DNA of 64,000 nucleotides from Epiperipatus broadwayi (taxonomy: Eukaryota > Onychophora > Udeonychophora > Euonychophora > Peripatidae): contig JAQFVV010012575.1 of assembly GCA_028023455.1 (NCBI GenBank), positions 60,001 through 124,000 on the forward strand, read 5' to 3'. Within the stretch, counting starts at the first letter, position 1. The number at the start of each line of letters is the position of its first letter. Positions 23,270 through 35,531 of this stretch are shown one piece after another. Below the pieces are notes generated by a model. That model ran no database searches, was not told the DNA's origin, and saw nothing but the letters and a program-made list of their open reading frames with translations. Position numbers and translations under genes: made by a program.

Positions 23270-23839
23270 TTGAAATGATAGTTGCATTAAAAGTAAATTT
23301 ATTCTAAATGTGTTGGTGGGAAATTTGATGGGTATTTTTTAGAAGAAGCTCATTTCTATTTTAATAATTATCAGATATTAAAACTGAATTAACAATATGG
23401 ATTTTTAAACTGTTTACTCTTCTGAATTATGAATTTTTTTTAAAGCTATGCACTATGAACACAAATGAGTTCGTTATTGGGCTCACTAAAAAAAAATCTA
23501 AACAGTTTTTGATAGTGATTCTATTTTTAGTTGTTTGCTCAAAATATGACATGATATTCATTGCAGGACTATTCAATGAATGTCAAAAATGATAAAAAAA
23601 TCCAAAGAGAGTGTTGCCATTTGCTGATCCTAGTCTATTTAAATCTTTTTTGATCCATTGAAAGTAACATACAAACTTGAAAAATGAAATCATATTCTTA
23701 TTAAATCTATTGATGCCATTATTCTATATAATAATAATATCCAAACAATGAAAAAAAAAACAATTTGATTTATCTAAATATTGTTACAAAAATCAATATG
23801 GAAGCTTTAATGGTATATCAATTTTGTCTACTCATTTAG
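23270..23839. other. Non-coding DNA
   Basis: No supported feature. Confidence 0.45.
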
Positions 23840-23847
23840 ATCTAGAC

Positions 23848-24195
23848 TAGGGGTCCCCAACCCTATGCCCGTGGGCACCATGGTGCCCACAGACCATTTT
23901 ATGTGTGCACGCCGCTATCTGAACACAATAAAAAATTATTTATCTGATACAAATAAGTTTAATTTTTAAAATTTCTTGTAAATTATTGTATTATATTGTA
24001 ATCAAATGTTAAAATTTTATTTTTGAAATAAATATTTTTTTGTACATTATGTGTATTATTAACAATATCCAACTACAAATTTACATTGAAAAAATAAATG
24101 CTGCTTGGCACCTGATTGAAAAAATAAATGGTGCCTGCCAAGGTGGCCGGTATTAAAGAATGCTCTCTTAAGTGCAAAAAGGTTGGAGACCCCTG
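23848..24195. mobile_element. hAT-type MITE with intact 8-bp target duplication
   Basis: A 348-bp element with terminal inverted repeats TAGGGGTCCCCAACC (left) and GGTTGGAGACCCCTG (right), the C/TAGGGGTC form of hAT elements. It is flanked by the perfect 8-bp duplication ATCTAGAC at 23840-23847 and 24196-24203, the size made by hAT transposases. It has subterminal GC-rich blocks with GTGGGCACCATGGTGCCCAC, itself a palindrome, and no coding capacity. It must have been moved in trans by a hAT transposase not present here. Confidence 0.9.
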
Positions 24196-24203
24196 ATCTA
24201 GAC

Positions 24204-25650
24204 AAAGATATTTAATTTAATATAGTAGCAGATTATGGTTAAATTTCTGGAAAAGCTTTAGAATACTATATATTGGCTTAAAAATTATTGGATTTTTTTA
24301 AGGAATTATGAACATAATAAGATTGTAGTACTTGATTTTAAAAATGCTTTTATTCCAATTCATAAAAATAAAGTTGTAAAAACTGCAGTTATTATTTATA
24401 GCATGTTATTACAGTATTTACTACAAATACTTTCAAACATCTTATTAAATTGCTTCTATTGTATATAATAATTCTTGTCGTTTTAAGAATCAAAAAGCAC
24501 CGTAGACATGATTTTGTTGGCAAATAATTGTGAGAAAGGTATTGGAAGTAAAAGTATAATTTATAATCTGCTTTTATTGATTTATCCATAGCATTTGATT
24601 AAATTAAACAGGATTATGCAATGTTTGAAATTAACTGTTTATTCATTGAAATTTATATTGTAGAACTTGATTATACATGAAAGAATTGGGATAAAAATTA
24701 TTACTACTGCTTGTGAAAAGCCTGATGCATTTGAAAAGTAATCCCCTGTTAAGCACTGATTTTTAGAATAGTTTATAGACAATTTTATGAAACAGATATC
24801 AAATATTTGACAATAGAATTTGAAGTTTTAATCAAATAAAGGCAAAACAAAACTTAATTTCTAGAAGTCAATAAGGCAGTTGTAACTGATGATAATTGCT
24901 TTATTTTTATCCAATTCAAAAGATGATCTACAAAATGTATTTAATGATTTGAATATAAAACTTTCTATTAGTAATTAATGCTAAAAAATAGTCAAGTGCT
25001 TTATCAGTCAGTGGTGGAAAAAAATTTTCAGTAACTTTTAAATTGGATGATTATTAATTAAGAAAGTGAATCAATGTAAATATTTTGATAGATTTTTAAA
25101 TAAAAAAGAGTTATTGTTTAACAATTAATGTTCTATAGAACTATTATTTTTATCAGTTTATTGTATAGTAAGATATAAATCTTCTTAACAATATAATTGG
25201 AAATATCATAAACCCAAATCAGTATGTTCTTCAGCTTGATGTATATGATGCTGTTTAATATGCCATTGTGAAGACATATTTTTATTGGTTTGGGCATTAA
25301 TTTATGGTTGTGAGACATGGTCCTTGGGGAAAACAAGAAAAATGGATTGGAAAAAATGAAAATGTTGCTTTGGATAAGATTAATTAGAATGAGTTGGATA
25401 GAAAAGAAAACGAATGATCAAATATTAATAGAACTTAGAATAAAAGAGGTCTATTGAATATGATAAAAATAAAAAAGATTAAGTTTGGGGCCATATTTTA
25501 AGACATGATAGGTTTTTACAAAATACTTTGGAATGCAAAATTTTAGGAAAAAGAGGCAGACCAATAATTTTCTATCTTATAAATATGATTAGTGAAATTG
25601 AATTTTTTTTCCCAGTTATAAAATAAATTGATGACGATAGAATGAGGTAG
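24204..25650 (+). pseudogene. Heavily decayed LINE ORF2 relic
   Basis: Plus-strand translation with frame changes gives FIDLSIAFD (24570-24600), matching RT motif A (F-I-D-L-S-K-A-F-D). TDDIIALFLSNSKDDLQ (about 24885-24935) matches the motif C region (A-D-D-I-A-L-L, then E-D-L-Q). YGCETWSLGK (about 25308) and MLLWIRLIRMSWIEKKTND (about 25365-25425) match the post-RT region of several LINE clades (Y-G-x-E-T-W, then M-W-x-x-R-R-M-L-x-I-S-W). The order is correct. Many stops exist. It is probably not the RTE family of the fragments at 1.5, 8.1, 22.5 and 49.7 kb. Confidence 0.6.
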
Positions 25651-25849
25651 TTGCAATAACAAGGCATTGCCTTTAAAAGCTGATCACATGATGATGGACA
25701 TGTATGGTGGATGCATTATTGATAGACTTTAGTTAAGCATTGTGTTAATAACAAAAATAAATACTGTGTACATTGTAAACATTATTCCAAAGATATTTTA
25801 CACAAAGTGCAATATTACTCACTTTAGTAGGAGATTCTAGCTAAAAATA

Positions 25850-26203
25850 GAATATCACATGATCACCATTTTTTATGCTAGCACATAACTTATTAACACA
25901 GGCAAAACTCTGTATACAGTATTGCTACTCAGTGCCAACCAGAGTAATCAATGGATGCCACAAAGCTTGTGCATAAAATCCCCATCTAGTGCCTACTCAT
26001 CCAATATCCCCAGACTAGTTTCTGGCTTGTGGCCTTAGTCAGTGCTCTCAGATCCAAAGCTCCTCACTGACGAAGGCCACAAGCCAGAAACCAGTCTGGG
26101 GATATTGGATGAGAAGGCACTAGATGGGGATTTTATGCACAAGCCTTCTGGCATCCATTGATTACTCTGGTTGGCACTGAGTGGCAATACTGTATGGAGA
26201 GTT
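25850..26203. repeat. Foldback element carrying a hammerhead-ribozyme candidate (family A, copy 5)
   Basis: A palindromic element. The left arm, from ATCACATGATCACC at 25852 to about 26035, and the right arm, about 26065-26200, are inverted copies joined by the centre AGTGCTCTCAGATCCAAAGC. The right arm holds an intact hammerhead-like core. The left arm holds a decayed one on the minus strand (CUGACUA instead of CUGANGA). The right outer terminus is missing, so no target duplication is seen. Confidence 0.85.
26052..26110 (+). ncRNA. Candidate type I hammerhead ribozyme
   Basis: All conserved core positions are present: CUGACGA 26067-26073 (C3 to A9), GAAA 26087-26090 (G12-A15.1), and GUC 26094-26096 with C as H17, the predicted cleavage site following 26096. 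Stem I: UCCUCA 26061-26066 pairs with UGGGGA 26097-26102 (one U-G), then an internal loop AGC/UA, then AUCCAA 26052-26057 pairs perfectly with UUGGAU 26105-26110. Stem II: GGC 26075-26077 with GCC 26083-26085, loop CACAA, above an A-A mismatch at 10.1/11.1. Stem III is minimal: AC/GU with a 2-nt CA loop, as in ribozymes thought to work as dimers. The A-A mismatch and tiny stem III could lower or abolish activity. The fold was deduced by hand. Confidence 0.65.
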
Positions 26204-26999
26204 ATAATAAATCAAAGTTTTGATGTCTTTCAAAAATAGTGTTCACTGCAGTAAAAACTAAAAGACAGCATTGCAAATACCAAATAAATAGACTGCTATA
26301 CAAAACAATTGTGATTCAAATATTGCAAGACTTCACTCCTTATATATTTGTTTCTTTTTCTGAGTTTGAATGGTCATCAAATGTTGCCATTTGATAGATC
26401 ATAAAAATTTCTTGAAGGTGTAAGAAATAATACTATTTTTTATATGTGTGATTTAAATGTTTATTTAAAAATGGATTTGATTATATCTGCATTGTATATT
26501 AATATTAAGCTTATACAAACAGATTTTAGTTACCTTATATTAAACATTGATATCAAACTAAGCAAATTGGATGGAATACTCAACTAATTTTCAAGACTGA
26601 TGATATCAGATTATTGAAAGAAACATCCAGCAATTGGAAATTATTTGTAAACTATAAATTTTATTCAGATTCAAACTTTGGGTCATGCCCATGGCAAGTG
26701 ATGAGCTAATAATTGTATCACAAAGTTCATCTATCATCATCTTCATTTTCACTCATCGATACACTGTAAGATAAAGATCTCTTCATGTTTAATCCACTTT
26801 TTCTGATACAAATGTATGGCAGGTAAAAAGTAAAATAGTTCACTTTGGGATTTACATTTCTCCAGGACCTCTTCACAGATGAACAGTAAAGCAAAAAATG
26901 TTAATAATTAAATTAGTATGTTATTAATTGATAAAGGGTTTTGCATTTTTTTTGGTCTTACACTAAAGCTAAAACAGCTAGATTTCTATTCACCAACAC
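26204..26999. other. Non-coding DNA
   Basis: No supported feature. Confidence 0.5.
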
Positions 27000-27219
27000 A
27001 AGGGAATTTCAAAACTCTCCATACAGTAGTGCCATTCTAGTTTGGGGATATTGGATGAGTAGGCACTAGATAGGAATTTTTTGCACAAACCTTCTGGCAT
27101 CCATTGATTATTCTGTCTTAATTTAAGTAGCACTACTGTATGGAGAGAGTTTTGCCTATTTTAACAGTTATGAGCAAGCATGAGAAATAGTGATCATACG
27201 ATGTTATAAGGGAATTTCA
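27000..27219. repeat. Truncated foldback with perfect 12-bp target duplication (family A, copy 6)
   Basis: Element 27012-27207, flanked by AAGGGAATTTCA at 27000-27011 and 27208-27219. The left arm is reduced to CTCTCCATACAGTAGTGCCA, and the right arm runs from TAGTTTGGGGATATTGGATG to the family terminus GTGATCATACGATGTTA. The 5' half of the hammerhead-like core is missing, with only the post-cleavage strand left. Confidence 0.85.
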
Positions 27220-27852
27220 TTGTTATTGGTTCATTCATGGACTGCTCCTGACAGTTCTAAGCTTTCTTTGCAAACTAATAGCTAAAGAAATGAATGTTAT
27301 ACTTAGATTCAAACTTTAGATCATGAATATAATCATGTGAAAGTGTTATTCATTAAATTATGAAGTTCTCTACATACCCATATACACATATATAATCACA
27401 ATATTTGTCACAGTATAATGACCCAAGGGACTATTTTATAATGAATGTCTAAACACCAGAACTTGTTAGTTAATGTTTTACCTCTAATCAAGAGATCCTG
27501 AAAGGGAAATAAAGCATTGTTCAGCTATGATCAAAAAGAATCAATAGTTATTATTTGTACCACTGCAATGTATAGACACCTTATCAAACTTTAAACAAAA
27601 AACTTAACATGCATATATATGAGTTTGTGTAATAAAGCCTAAAAGGGACTGTTATTTTTTTCTTTTTGTTTGATATATTTTTGATGTTTTTGTGTAACAC
27701 ACATAATAGTCAACATAAAAATTATATTAGAATTTTTTACATTTACCAGTAAATTATATATCAATGTGAATTTAATAGTAATTATGATACAATAAGTAAA
27801 TACATTTTTTGTAAATGTTATAGTCTTATTTGCTAATTATTTGTCAATGTGT
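27220..27852. other. Non-coding DNA
   Basis: Nothing recognised. Confidence 0.5.
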
Positions 27853-28010
27853 TAGGCTTTTGGACTAAAGGCAATTTGAAATAATTAGCAAAAGAATATG
27901 ATCAGGTAATAATCCAGATTTGAATCCCAAGTAGGCTTTTGGACTAAAGGCAATTTGAAATAATTAGCAAAAGAATATGATCAAGTAATAATCCAGATTT
28001 GAATCCCAAG
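27853..28010. repeat. 79-bp tandem duplication
   Basis: Units 27853-27931 and 27932-28010 differ at one base (CAGGT to CAAGT). The unit ends in GATTTGAATCCCAAG, weakly B-box-like. A recent local duplication. Confidence 0.9.
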
Positions 28011-28376
28011 TTATGGGACTGGCAGTTAAATTCATAAATTATTAAATCATGAGGCCTTTCAATATATATTTTTACACTTGGGAATAGCCAATCCCAAATG
28101 AGGATCAGAAAATGAAAGAGATAAAAGTTGAAGATGAATTTTGTGGTTATTGTTGTACCATTCCACAGTCATGAATCATGATCTAGTTCTATTACATCTG
28201 GTGTTTCAACTCATTAGCAATAAACTATTTGCTTAAAATAATATCAATCCATGAGCTATAAGGAAGTCTATATATATATCCTATACTGATTATTTACTCT
28301 GTTTATTTGGCTTCTTGCAATGCTGCCTTTTAATTTTGTCTTAAACAATCTTTTTTTGAAAGATTCAAACATCCTA

Positions 28377-28422
28377 TTAAATTGTAGTTCTTCTTTATAT
28401 TAAATTGTAGTTCTTCTTTATA
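28377..28422. repeat. 23-bp tandem duplication
   Basis: TTAAATTGTAGTTCTTCTTT plus ATA occurs twice head to tail. Confidence 0.85.
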
Positions 28423-29021
28423 TTCTAGTCCTATAATAGTATACATCAAAAACTTATTCACTCCTGCCATTGGTTTTCCATTTCTTGGTACCTAATTTAT
28501 TGGTCTAATTTTTAAATCTATAAATTTTAATGAGATTTTGTGCTGGAATCACATTATAATATAGTTAAATGTTTAATTTTTTTTTAAAAATACATCCTAG
28601 ATTTTATTTTGCAACTCTAAAGTTGAATACTAAAATGAAACAAGCAGTGCTAAATAATCTATCACCAATGATGTAAATTTATTTTACTGTCTATTTGCTC
28701 TACATAATTTTAGTCAAAGAATTCAGCATAAACATGCAACACGAGATGTAGTTCTATGAATGATGCTAAAGTAACCACATTAAGAGCATAACAATGTATC
28801 ACCATCTATAATCAAATGTTATTTGTTGGTTATAGTCTTTTATTGTGCACAGCTGTAGAATTTAGAACTATATTTGTAAGAAGTTTAAAAACTACATTTT
28901 GGATTCAAATCTGTTAGTTAAAAATTTTAAATAAATTTGTGATGATTACAGATGGTTGGATAATGATTAGGTCTACTAAAAATTTAATTAAACACTTTTA
29001 AGCTAGATGTAATTAAATAGA
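28423..29021. other. Non-coding DNA
   Basis: Nothing recognised. Confidence 0.5.
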
Positions 29022-29945
29022 GGTATTTGCACCCAAGTTTTCAGGCTTCCCTTAATCATCCACTCAATCTCACATAACTAATTCACATGACCACAAACAT
29101 GTGAAACAGATAAATGATCTCCAATCATAGGTCTAAATAATCTCCCCCACACATATATAATCAGTGCTTGGTGTTTATATTAAGATAGCAAATCTTCAAA
29201 CATTAATGAACATGCTTTAATCCTCCCCACTCTTCAGTCATCCATATCAGTGAAAATCTGATGATGGCATATTCAAAGACCTTGTTTGCCTATTTTGTTG
29301 CTATACCCATGTTGGCCATAAGTTATTCTGCCCCCCTCATATGTAGGAGTATAATACCATGTAAATACACAGAAGAGGGATGGGCAGAATACAGGTTGAA
29401 TATGTAATATTTAAATACAAGTATAGTATATATAAGCTAGATGTATGTGGTCATGTGTATCAGTTGTATAAGATGGAGTGGCTGACTAAAGGGAGCTTGA
29501 AAATCTGGGCTCAACCCTAATTACATCTAGCTTAAAAGTATATATACTATGCTTGTTTTTAAATATTGAATATTCAGCCTGTATTCTATCCATCTTCTTC
29601 TGTTTATTTAAATGGGCTTAAGGTTCTACACATGAGGGGTCAGAAGGACATATGGTCAACATGGGTATAACAACAAAATAGGCAAACAAGGGCTTTGCTA
29701 TGGATGGCTGAAGAATTGGAGAGTGGAAAGGATTGAAGCCTGTCCATTAAAGCTTGGAGATGATTTGCTATCTTAACATAAACTGAGCACTGATTATATA
29801 TGTATGTGTGTGTGTGGAAATATTCATATTGGAGATCATTTATCTTTTTCACATGTATGTGATCGTGTGTATCGTTTGTATAAAATGGAGTGGATGACTA
29901 AAAGGAGATTGAAAATCTGGATTTAAATACCCCATCTAAATATTT
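29022..29945. repeat. Long foldback element (family G, copy 2)
   Basis: Arms of roughly 350-400 bp (about 29022-29410 and 29555-29945) are inverted copies with many differences. They contain the family landmarks AATCAGTGCT, TTAAGATAGCAAATC, CCCATGTTGGCC and TACCATGTAAATACACAGAA. The central loop holds a further internal pair, TAAGCTAGATGTA and its inverse, about 29435 and 29530. It is older than copies 1 and 3. A 70-codon frame on the minus strand is a by-product. Confidence 0.75.
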
Positions 29946-32900
29946 AATTATTGATTGATTAGTAGATTGCTAATATTTTTAGTTAGACAGTAAAAAAATA
30001 AATATTATTTAGACAGTAAAATATATAAAAAATCCCTAATTGGCAGTTGAATAACATTTTTTCTTCATTTTTTTTTTTTTGTTAAGCGCTGTTTAATACC
30101 ATAATAGATAGATGGAATGATGAACTTGAGAGTTAAAGGATCCTGAATTAAAGCTCTAGCCGGGCTCATTAATACTCTAGTGACAAACCATTAAATTGTT
30201 TTATTGCTATTTATCCATGGAAGAATGTAGAGAAGCCTTTGGCGTTCAGAGAGCTATTTAAAGCAGTTTTATCTAATTAATGTATACAAACATGCAGAAA
30301 CATTTTGACATTTTCTAAAGTAAATCAATTAACAGGTAAAATTAAATAAAAAGTTAAATGAAAAAAAGCATTTTATAATACATATTATATTTTTTAAATA
30401 TGACTTAAGTATCCATTATATAACTTTTATGACTAAACTTGTATTTATATTTAAGAAGCGTATGCGGATAGGTAAACATGTTGGTTAATGAAAAAAATCA
30501 AGAGTGTCTAATTATCATGTGGAAATACATTTCAATTGAAAATATAAAACAGAAATACTATATTTTATATATTAATTAAATAACATATATATATAGGTTA
30601 TATATTAAATATTTTTAATTAAATAGCATACATGGAATGATATATGTATTTAAACAAAACTTTTTAAAATGCAGATTGGAACTAAATATTGTGGGAATAA
30701 ATTTAAAAATCAGATGTTTTTTTTTCTGAAAAGGCAAATTCTTGTGTGAAAAAAAAAAAAGGTAATCTTTGCCAACTTTAGCTATGCATAATGATCAGCG
30801 ACAGGTCAGGTGGAATTGTAGTCAAAAAAATATAAAGGAAAAGGAATTTAAAAGTTGAAAGCGACATAGGCAGAGGGGGAAGGGGGGGGGGGATAAAATT
30901 CGTAAATGCATTAATAAGTATTAAATTAATAAAAATTGAAATCGTACCAAGATCAATGCTAACATAAAACCTAAAATTGTAATAAATAATCTTTTTTAAA
31001 AAAAATGTTAATATGAATATTATATGCGCGCGCACACACAATAGTGAATTATTACAATTCATTTTACAAGTATGACATTATTTGATGGCTCTCCTTTTGG
31101 CGATTTGAATAGGATAAATATTAATTCATTAATCATTTTATTAGGTTGTAAATTATTTAATTTTTCAGCTCAGATGTAAACTTTAAACTCAAAAATTAAG
31201 AAATCAATTATTAAATTTTGCATAAAAAATTATTCTTTAAACACTGGTTCAATAACACTTCTAAACGTAATGTATTCTTAAATCATATAAATAAAAAACA
31301 TATGTAAAAAGCAAATGATATCTAAGATGCGTTTCTGAGAGAACTAATCTTCAATACCATAGATTCATGATAATTTCATTCTAATAAAGATGAATATTTT
31401 TGTTATACTCACCTCTCTATTATTCTCTATACAAACCCAACATATTCAAAATCTTGTTTTACTTTTAATTTAAAATAGGTAGATATTCATAAGTAGGAAT
31501 GGTTATGATTTATTTACATGAAAAAACAAATGGATCATAACTGGATATGACACGACTAGCCAAACAATTATGGGTACTTGAGAAATGTATTATGATTTTA
31601 CATTTTCACCATTAAATATTGCAAGATTGATAATGATTTTTGTTAAACAATGAGCATGTTTGATGACTAAAAAAAGTTTCTTGATAATATAGCTATAATT
31701 CAAGTTTACATCAGTTTTTCACTTTAGCAAAAATAATTGTATCTAATTAGAATTGCAAATACATATTTTAAAAATAAATATAAAATAAGAGTTTAGCAGG
31801 TTTAAATCATTTCTCCATCAAACTCACCTATCCCCCCAGCTATAAATAGGTAATTAACTTGCACTAATATTAATACATGAAAACATAAGTTTTGCACAAA
31901 TATGTAAAAAAAAATTTAAAGGTAAAAACTAGTGTTACAATTTAAAATGAGGAGTATAAAATGAGAAAAAAAACTGTTTCCAATTTCAACAGTATGTTAT
32001 CCATTCAACTCTTAATATCTGAAATTTTGGCAATCTAATTATATATGCTAAAAGTATCTAGTTAATGATTGTTTATTTATTAAAAAAACTATTTTTAATT
32101 GGAAAAACAAAACAGCAGCTATATTTCAGACTTTTGTAAAATGAATAATTACTGGCTTAGGGTTTTCCACAAAATTTTTATATCAAAATCCAAGTTCTCC
32201 ACTAATATTTACAATAGTGAAATTCATGCTTTTTTAAAAAGCATATTGTGTACTAATAAAACTGGACACTGAATGATGTTATAGAGATTTTTGTCACTTG
32301 TATCAACAATGCATAATAGAGGTCTTGAAGAAAGAAGAAAATATGATTTTTTTTATTGACAATCATGAGATGCATTTAGAATGTTTCCAAGGATTCCAAA
32401 TGAATAACAACACACATAATTTAATTTAGACATGTAAGCACTCATACAGTCTAGTAGAAAGATTCTTAATGATATTTAGTTCGTAATAATACTTCTATAT
32501 ATATATACACACACACTGATCACATATGTTGATAGAAGACCTGATCATCATGAACATTTTATGGTATCACCATCTTAGGCTATTAAAATTGCAACAGGAT
32601 ATACAAATACATTTTCTCTTTTAAGTTGCACACATAGAAATCCTATATTAATTTTTTTTCTTTTTGTATTTTAAAATACATGTACTTGCAAAGTCTTTAG
32701 ATTTGAAAAACAAGATCGATTTAAAAGGTGGAAATATTTTTAGTTATAATCATGCAAAAAATAGCACTACTACAAATGACACAATTTGGATCTGCATTGG
32801 ATCAGGGGTTTTATTTAGAAAACGACTATCTGTTTTGGAAAATTAATTTAAAGATTGTTTTATTTTCTCAAATGAAGAAAAATCTAGAAATTATGTACTA

Positions 32901-33606
32901 AAACAATTTGCCTTAAAAATATAATTTTGATAAGCATACCTCTTGCTTGCAATGATTGTGATGGAAAAATAAAAAAGTGTTGTTGTAAATAAATATTTCA
33001 GTTTTTTTCCAAATATTAGTATAAGGAATTATAAATTATTTTTAATGTGGTATGTTTGTGAAACAGCATTTATAAAAAATTGGTTGTCAAGATATAAAAC
33101 TGACTGAACTTAATAAAATTTGTTTGGCTGAAGAAAAATATTTGATGAAAAAATTTTTTGGTTACATATTTACTTGGATGAATAGTTTATCAAACCAAAA
33201 TAGAATGGTGTTTGAGTCACATAAAGTCTGACTTAATATCTTCCATTCATGGAATTTCTTGATACATCAATGACACATACTATGATTGAGGTTTTATGCA
33301 ATGGTACCTGTGCTCATTTTATGAATATTTGTCTTAGATTTTGCAATTCAGAGAAAGATTTTATTTATTGTTAGGTAATGTCATTACATCAATGTTAATA
33401 AAAGGACATTTTTTTTAGAGATTTTTATTTATATATTCATGGGAACAATAAACTATGATGATTTGGAACATAGTTTATTATAATGATGATAGTGTAAACA
33501 ATGATATGGATACTATAAACTTGAATGGTGTATTGATATTTAATTAGCACACAATACACATTAATTATTACAATCACTGTTTACGCAAAACAAATAATTA
33601 TTAATT
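29946..33606. other. Long non-coding stretch
   Basis: 3.7 kb of AT-rich DNA. It includes poly-G at about 30882-30892, a GC/CA tract near 31025-31040 and AT/AC dinucleotide tracts near 32495. The frames at 30778-31062 and 32664-32846 lack domain or codon signal. I recognise no transposon here. Confidence 0.5.
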
Positions 33607-34063
33607 GTATTTTTATATTGGACTATTTCCATCATCTAATATGCATATTGAATGTCTTTAGATAAAATTAACTTTATTTAAATATTCTAAATACATTCAA
33701 CTGTTAGTAATAGCCCATCAAACAGGTTAGTATCTGCACAATGTTTTGAGAGGTATTATTCTCCCTTTTTCTTCAGGTGTTGCTGGCCTGCAGTGACAGT
33801 ACTAGCATGAAATTCAAACCTGGGTCCTATTTGGTTAGAGCGTTACCTTAAAATTCAATAATCAAGAATCTAAGGACCCAGGCTTGAATCCCATGCTAGT
33901 ACTGTCATTGGTCAGGCCAGCAACACCTGAAGAAGAGGGGAGAATAATACCTCTCGAAACATTGTGCATATATTAACCTGTTTCATGTTCTATTACTAAT
34001 AAATTTTTCTAAAGACATTCAATATGCATATTAGATGATGGAAATAGTCAAATATAAAAATAC
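33607..34063. repeat. Foldback element with tRNA-like centre (family I)
   Basis: Arms of about 190-230 bp (33607-33828 and 33869-34063) are inverted copies, with a ~40-bp insertion in the left arm. The centre, GGTTAGAGCGTTACC through GACCCAGGCTTGAATCCC (about 33833-33891), resembles the A box and B box of a tRNA. The right arm carries CUGAAGA 33927-33933, a GAGGGG/CCTCTC hairpin and GAAAC 33956-33960; a mirror copy is in the left arm. The base after GU would be G, which hammerhead cleavage does not tolerate, and stem I does not pair. Confidence 0.75.
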
Positions 34064-35238
34064 AACTAGTACACCATCATCACAAACTTTCAGGGAATCA
34101 TTATTAAAAGTGTGACATGTCTTCACATTCAAATCAATTGCTTCCTATGGATAATTTTACATATAGTAGTTATGATATAAAGAACTCAATCTTACAAAAT
34201 ACCTTATAATATTGTTAGATCATATATTAGTAAAAGGCAAGGTAAAAATGATAGCTTCATTAAATATGAGGTTTTTGTCAAAAACTTATTAGTAAAACAA
34301 TTGACGTTCATTTTTTACAAGTTGTTGTTACTTATGTTAAGCTTCAACAACTTATACACATTAATATGACTAATATGAATTTTCAAAGATTATGTAACAA
34401 GTATGAAATTTTTTTTTAGAGTATGTTGCACATTACAAGTAAGATGGTTTCTTGCATAAATAATATTTTGATGAGTCTCTTACAATGTTTGTATTATTAG
34501 AAGTTTGAGTAAAAAATATTATGCAGCATTTTCTGCTTTTTAGAATAATAAAATTAATTCAGAGTCTTGTAAACAATTAAAAACAAAAATTTAATGATCA
34601 ACAAGAAGATTTAAAACTGAAAGAGGGATGAAAACTGCAGAAGATGTAGAATCACCTGATAATTCAGGACTCTTTCATTAATCAAACAATAATCATTATA
34701 ATACCTCCATATATTACTATCACCTGTATGAATGTTATTCACTGACATAATAGGATCATGATATTTATCAGATCAGCATACATTATTTGATATATAAACA
34801 TAATAAACAACATAATCCTGTTATCTGAAGATAGTACTCATATATATGGTTGTGACACTACTTTGGACATATGGAGGCACCATTAAGATCATTGTTTGAA
34901 TAATGAAACAAAAACTTAGATGATACATTTAATGTTATATCTTTTTATCAATTCATATTTGGAAAAAGCTTAAATATTAAAATACCCATTGCTGAGGTTC
35001 TTCAAAAAGTTTTATGTTGATATGTTGGCTTTAAAATTATATTTGCAGTTATTAGGCATAGATAAATCCATAAAAACTGGAAATGCTGTGATTCCTGGAC
35101 CTCTAGTTCTCCAGTTCATCATTGTAACACTACAATAAAAAACACAGAACAAAAGATCAACAAATTTGTGTAAGTGATCTTAATAATAATTTTATTGTTT
35201 CAATTTATAAATATTAATTCTTATTAAGCACAATGTCA
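34064..35238. other. Non-coding DNA
   Basis: No supported feature. Confidence 0.5.
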
Positions 35239-35531
35239 GCACGTAATACTTAAATAAAATCATAAACTTAGCACATGCGCCTTGAGTGCTTAATTTATTA
35301 CAAAAGAGACCTCTACAAATCTAAACACAAGATTCGAGTTTATAATGATAAGAGCGGTCACTCTTATCTTCAACCTATTTTTCTAAATATATAGGGAAAT
35401 CTAAATGCTTTCGATTTGCCTATATTATAAACTCGAATCTTGTGTTTAGATTTGTAGAGGTTTCTCTTGTAATAAATTAAGCATTTAAGGCGCATGTACT
35501 AAGGTTATAGCCTTACTTAAGTATTACGTGC
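35239..35531. repeat. Foldback element (family J)
   Basis: Arms 35239-35350 and 35422-35531 begin GCACGTAATACTTAA and end with its inverse. The spacer contains a small hairpin, GATAAGAG/CTCTTATC. About 90 percent arm identity by eye. No target duplication is identified. Confidence 0.8.

Noticed and set aside
30778-31062. 94-codon minus-strand hydrophobic frame
   Set aside because: It is biased by poly-T and a poly-G run, with no start context, homology or codon signal.
33927-33980. Functional hammerhead ribozyme in the 33.6-kb foldback
   Set aside because: The core resembles a hammerhead, but the base after GU is G and stem I cannot pair, so it is only module-like.
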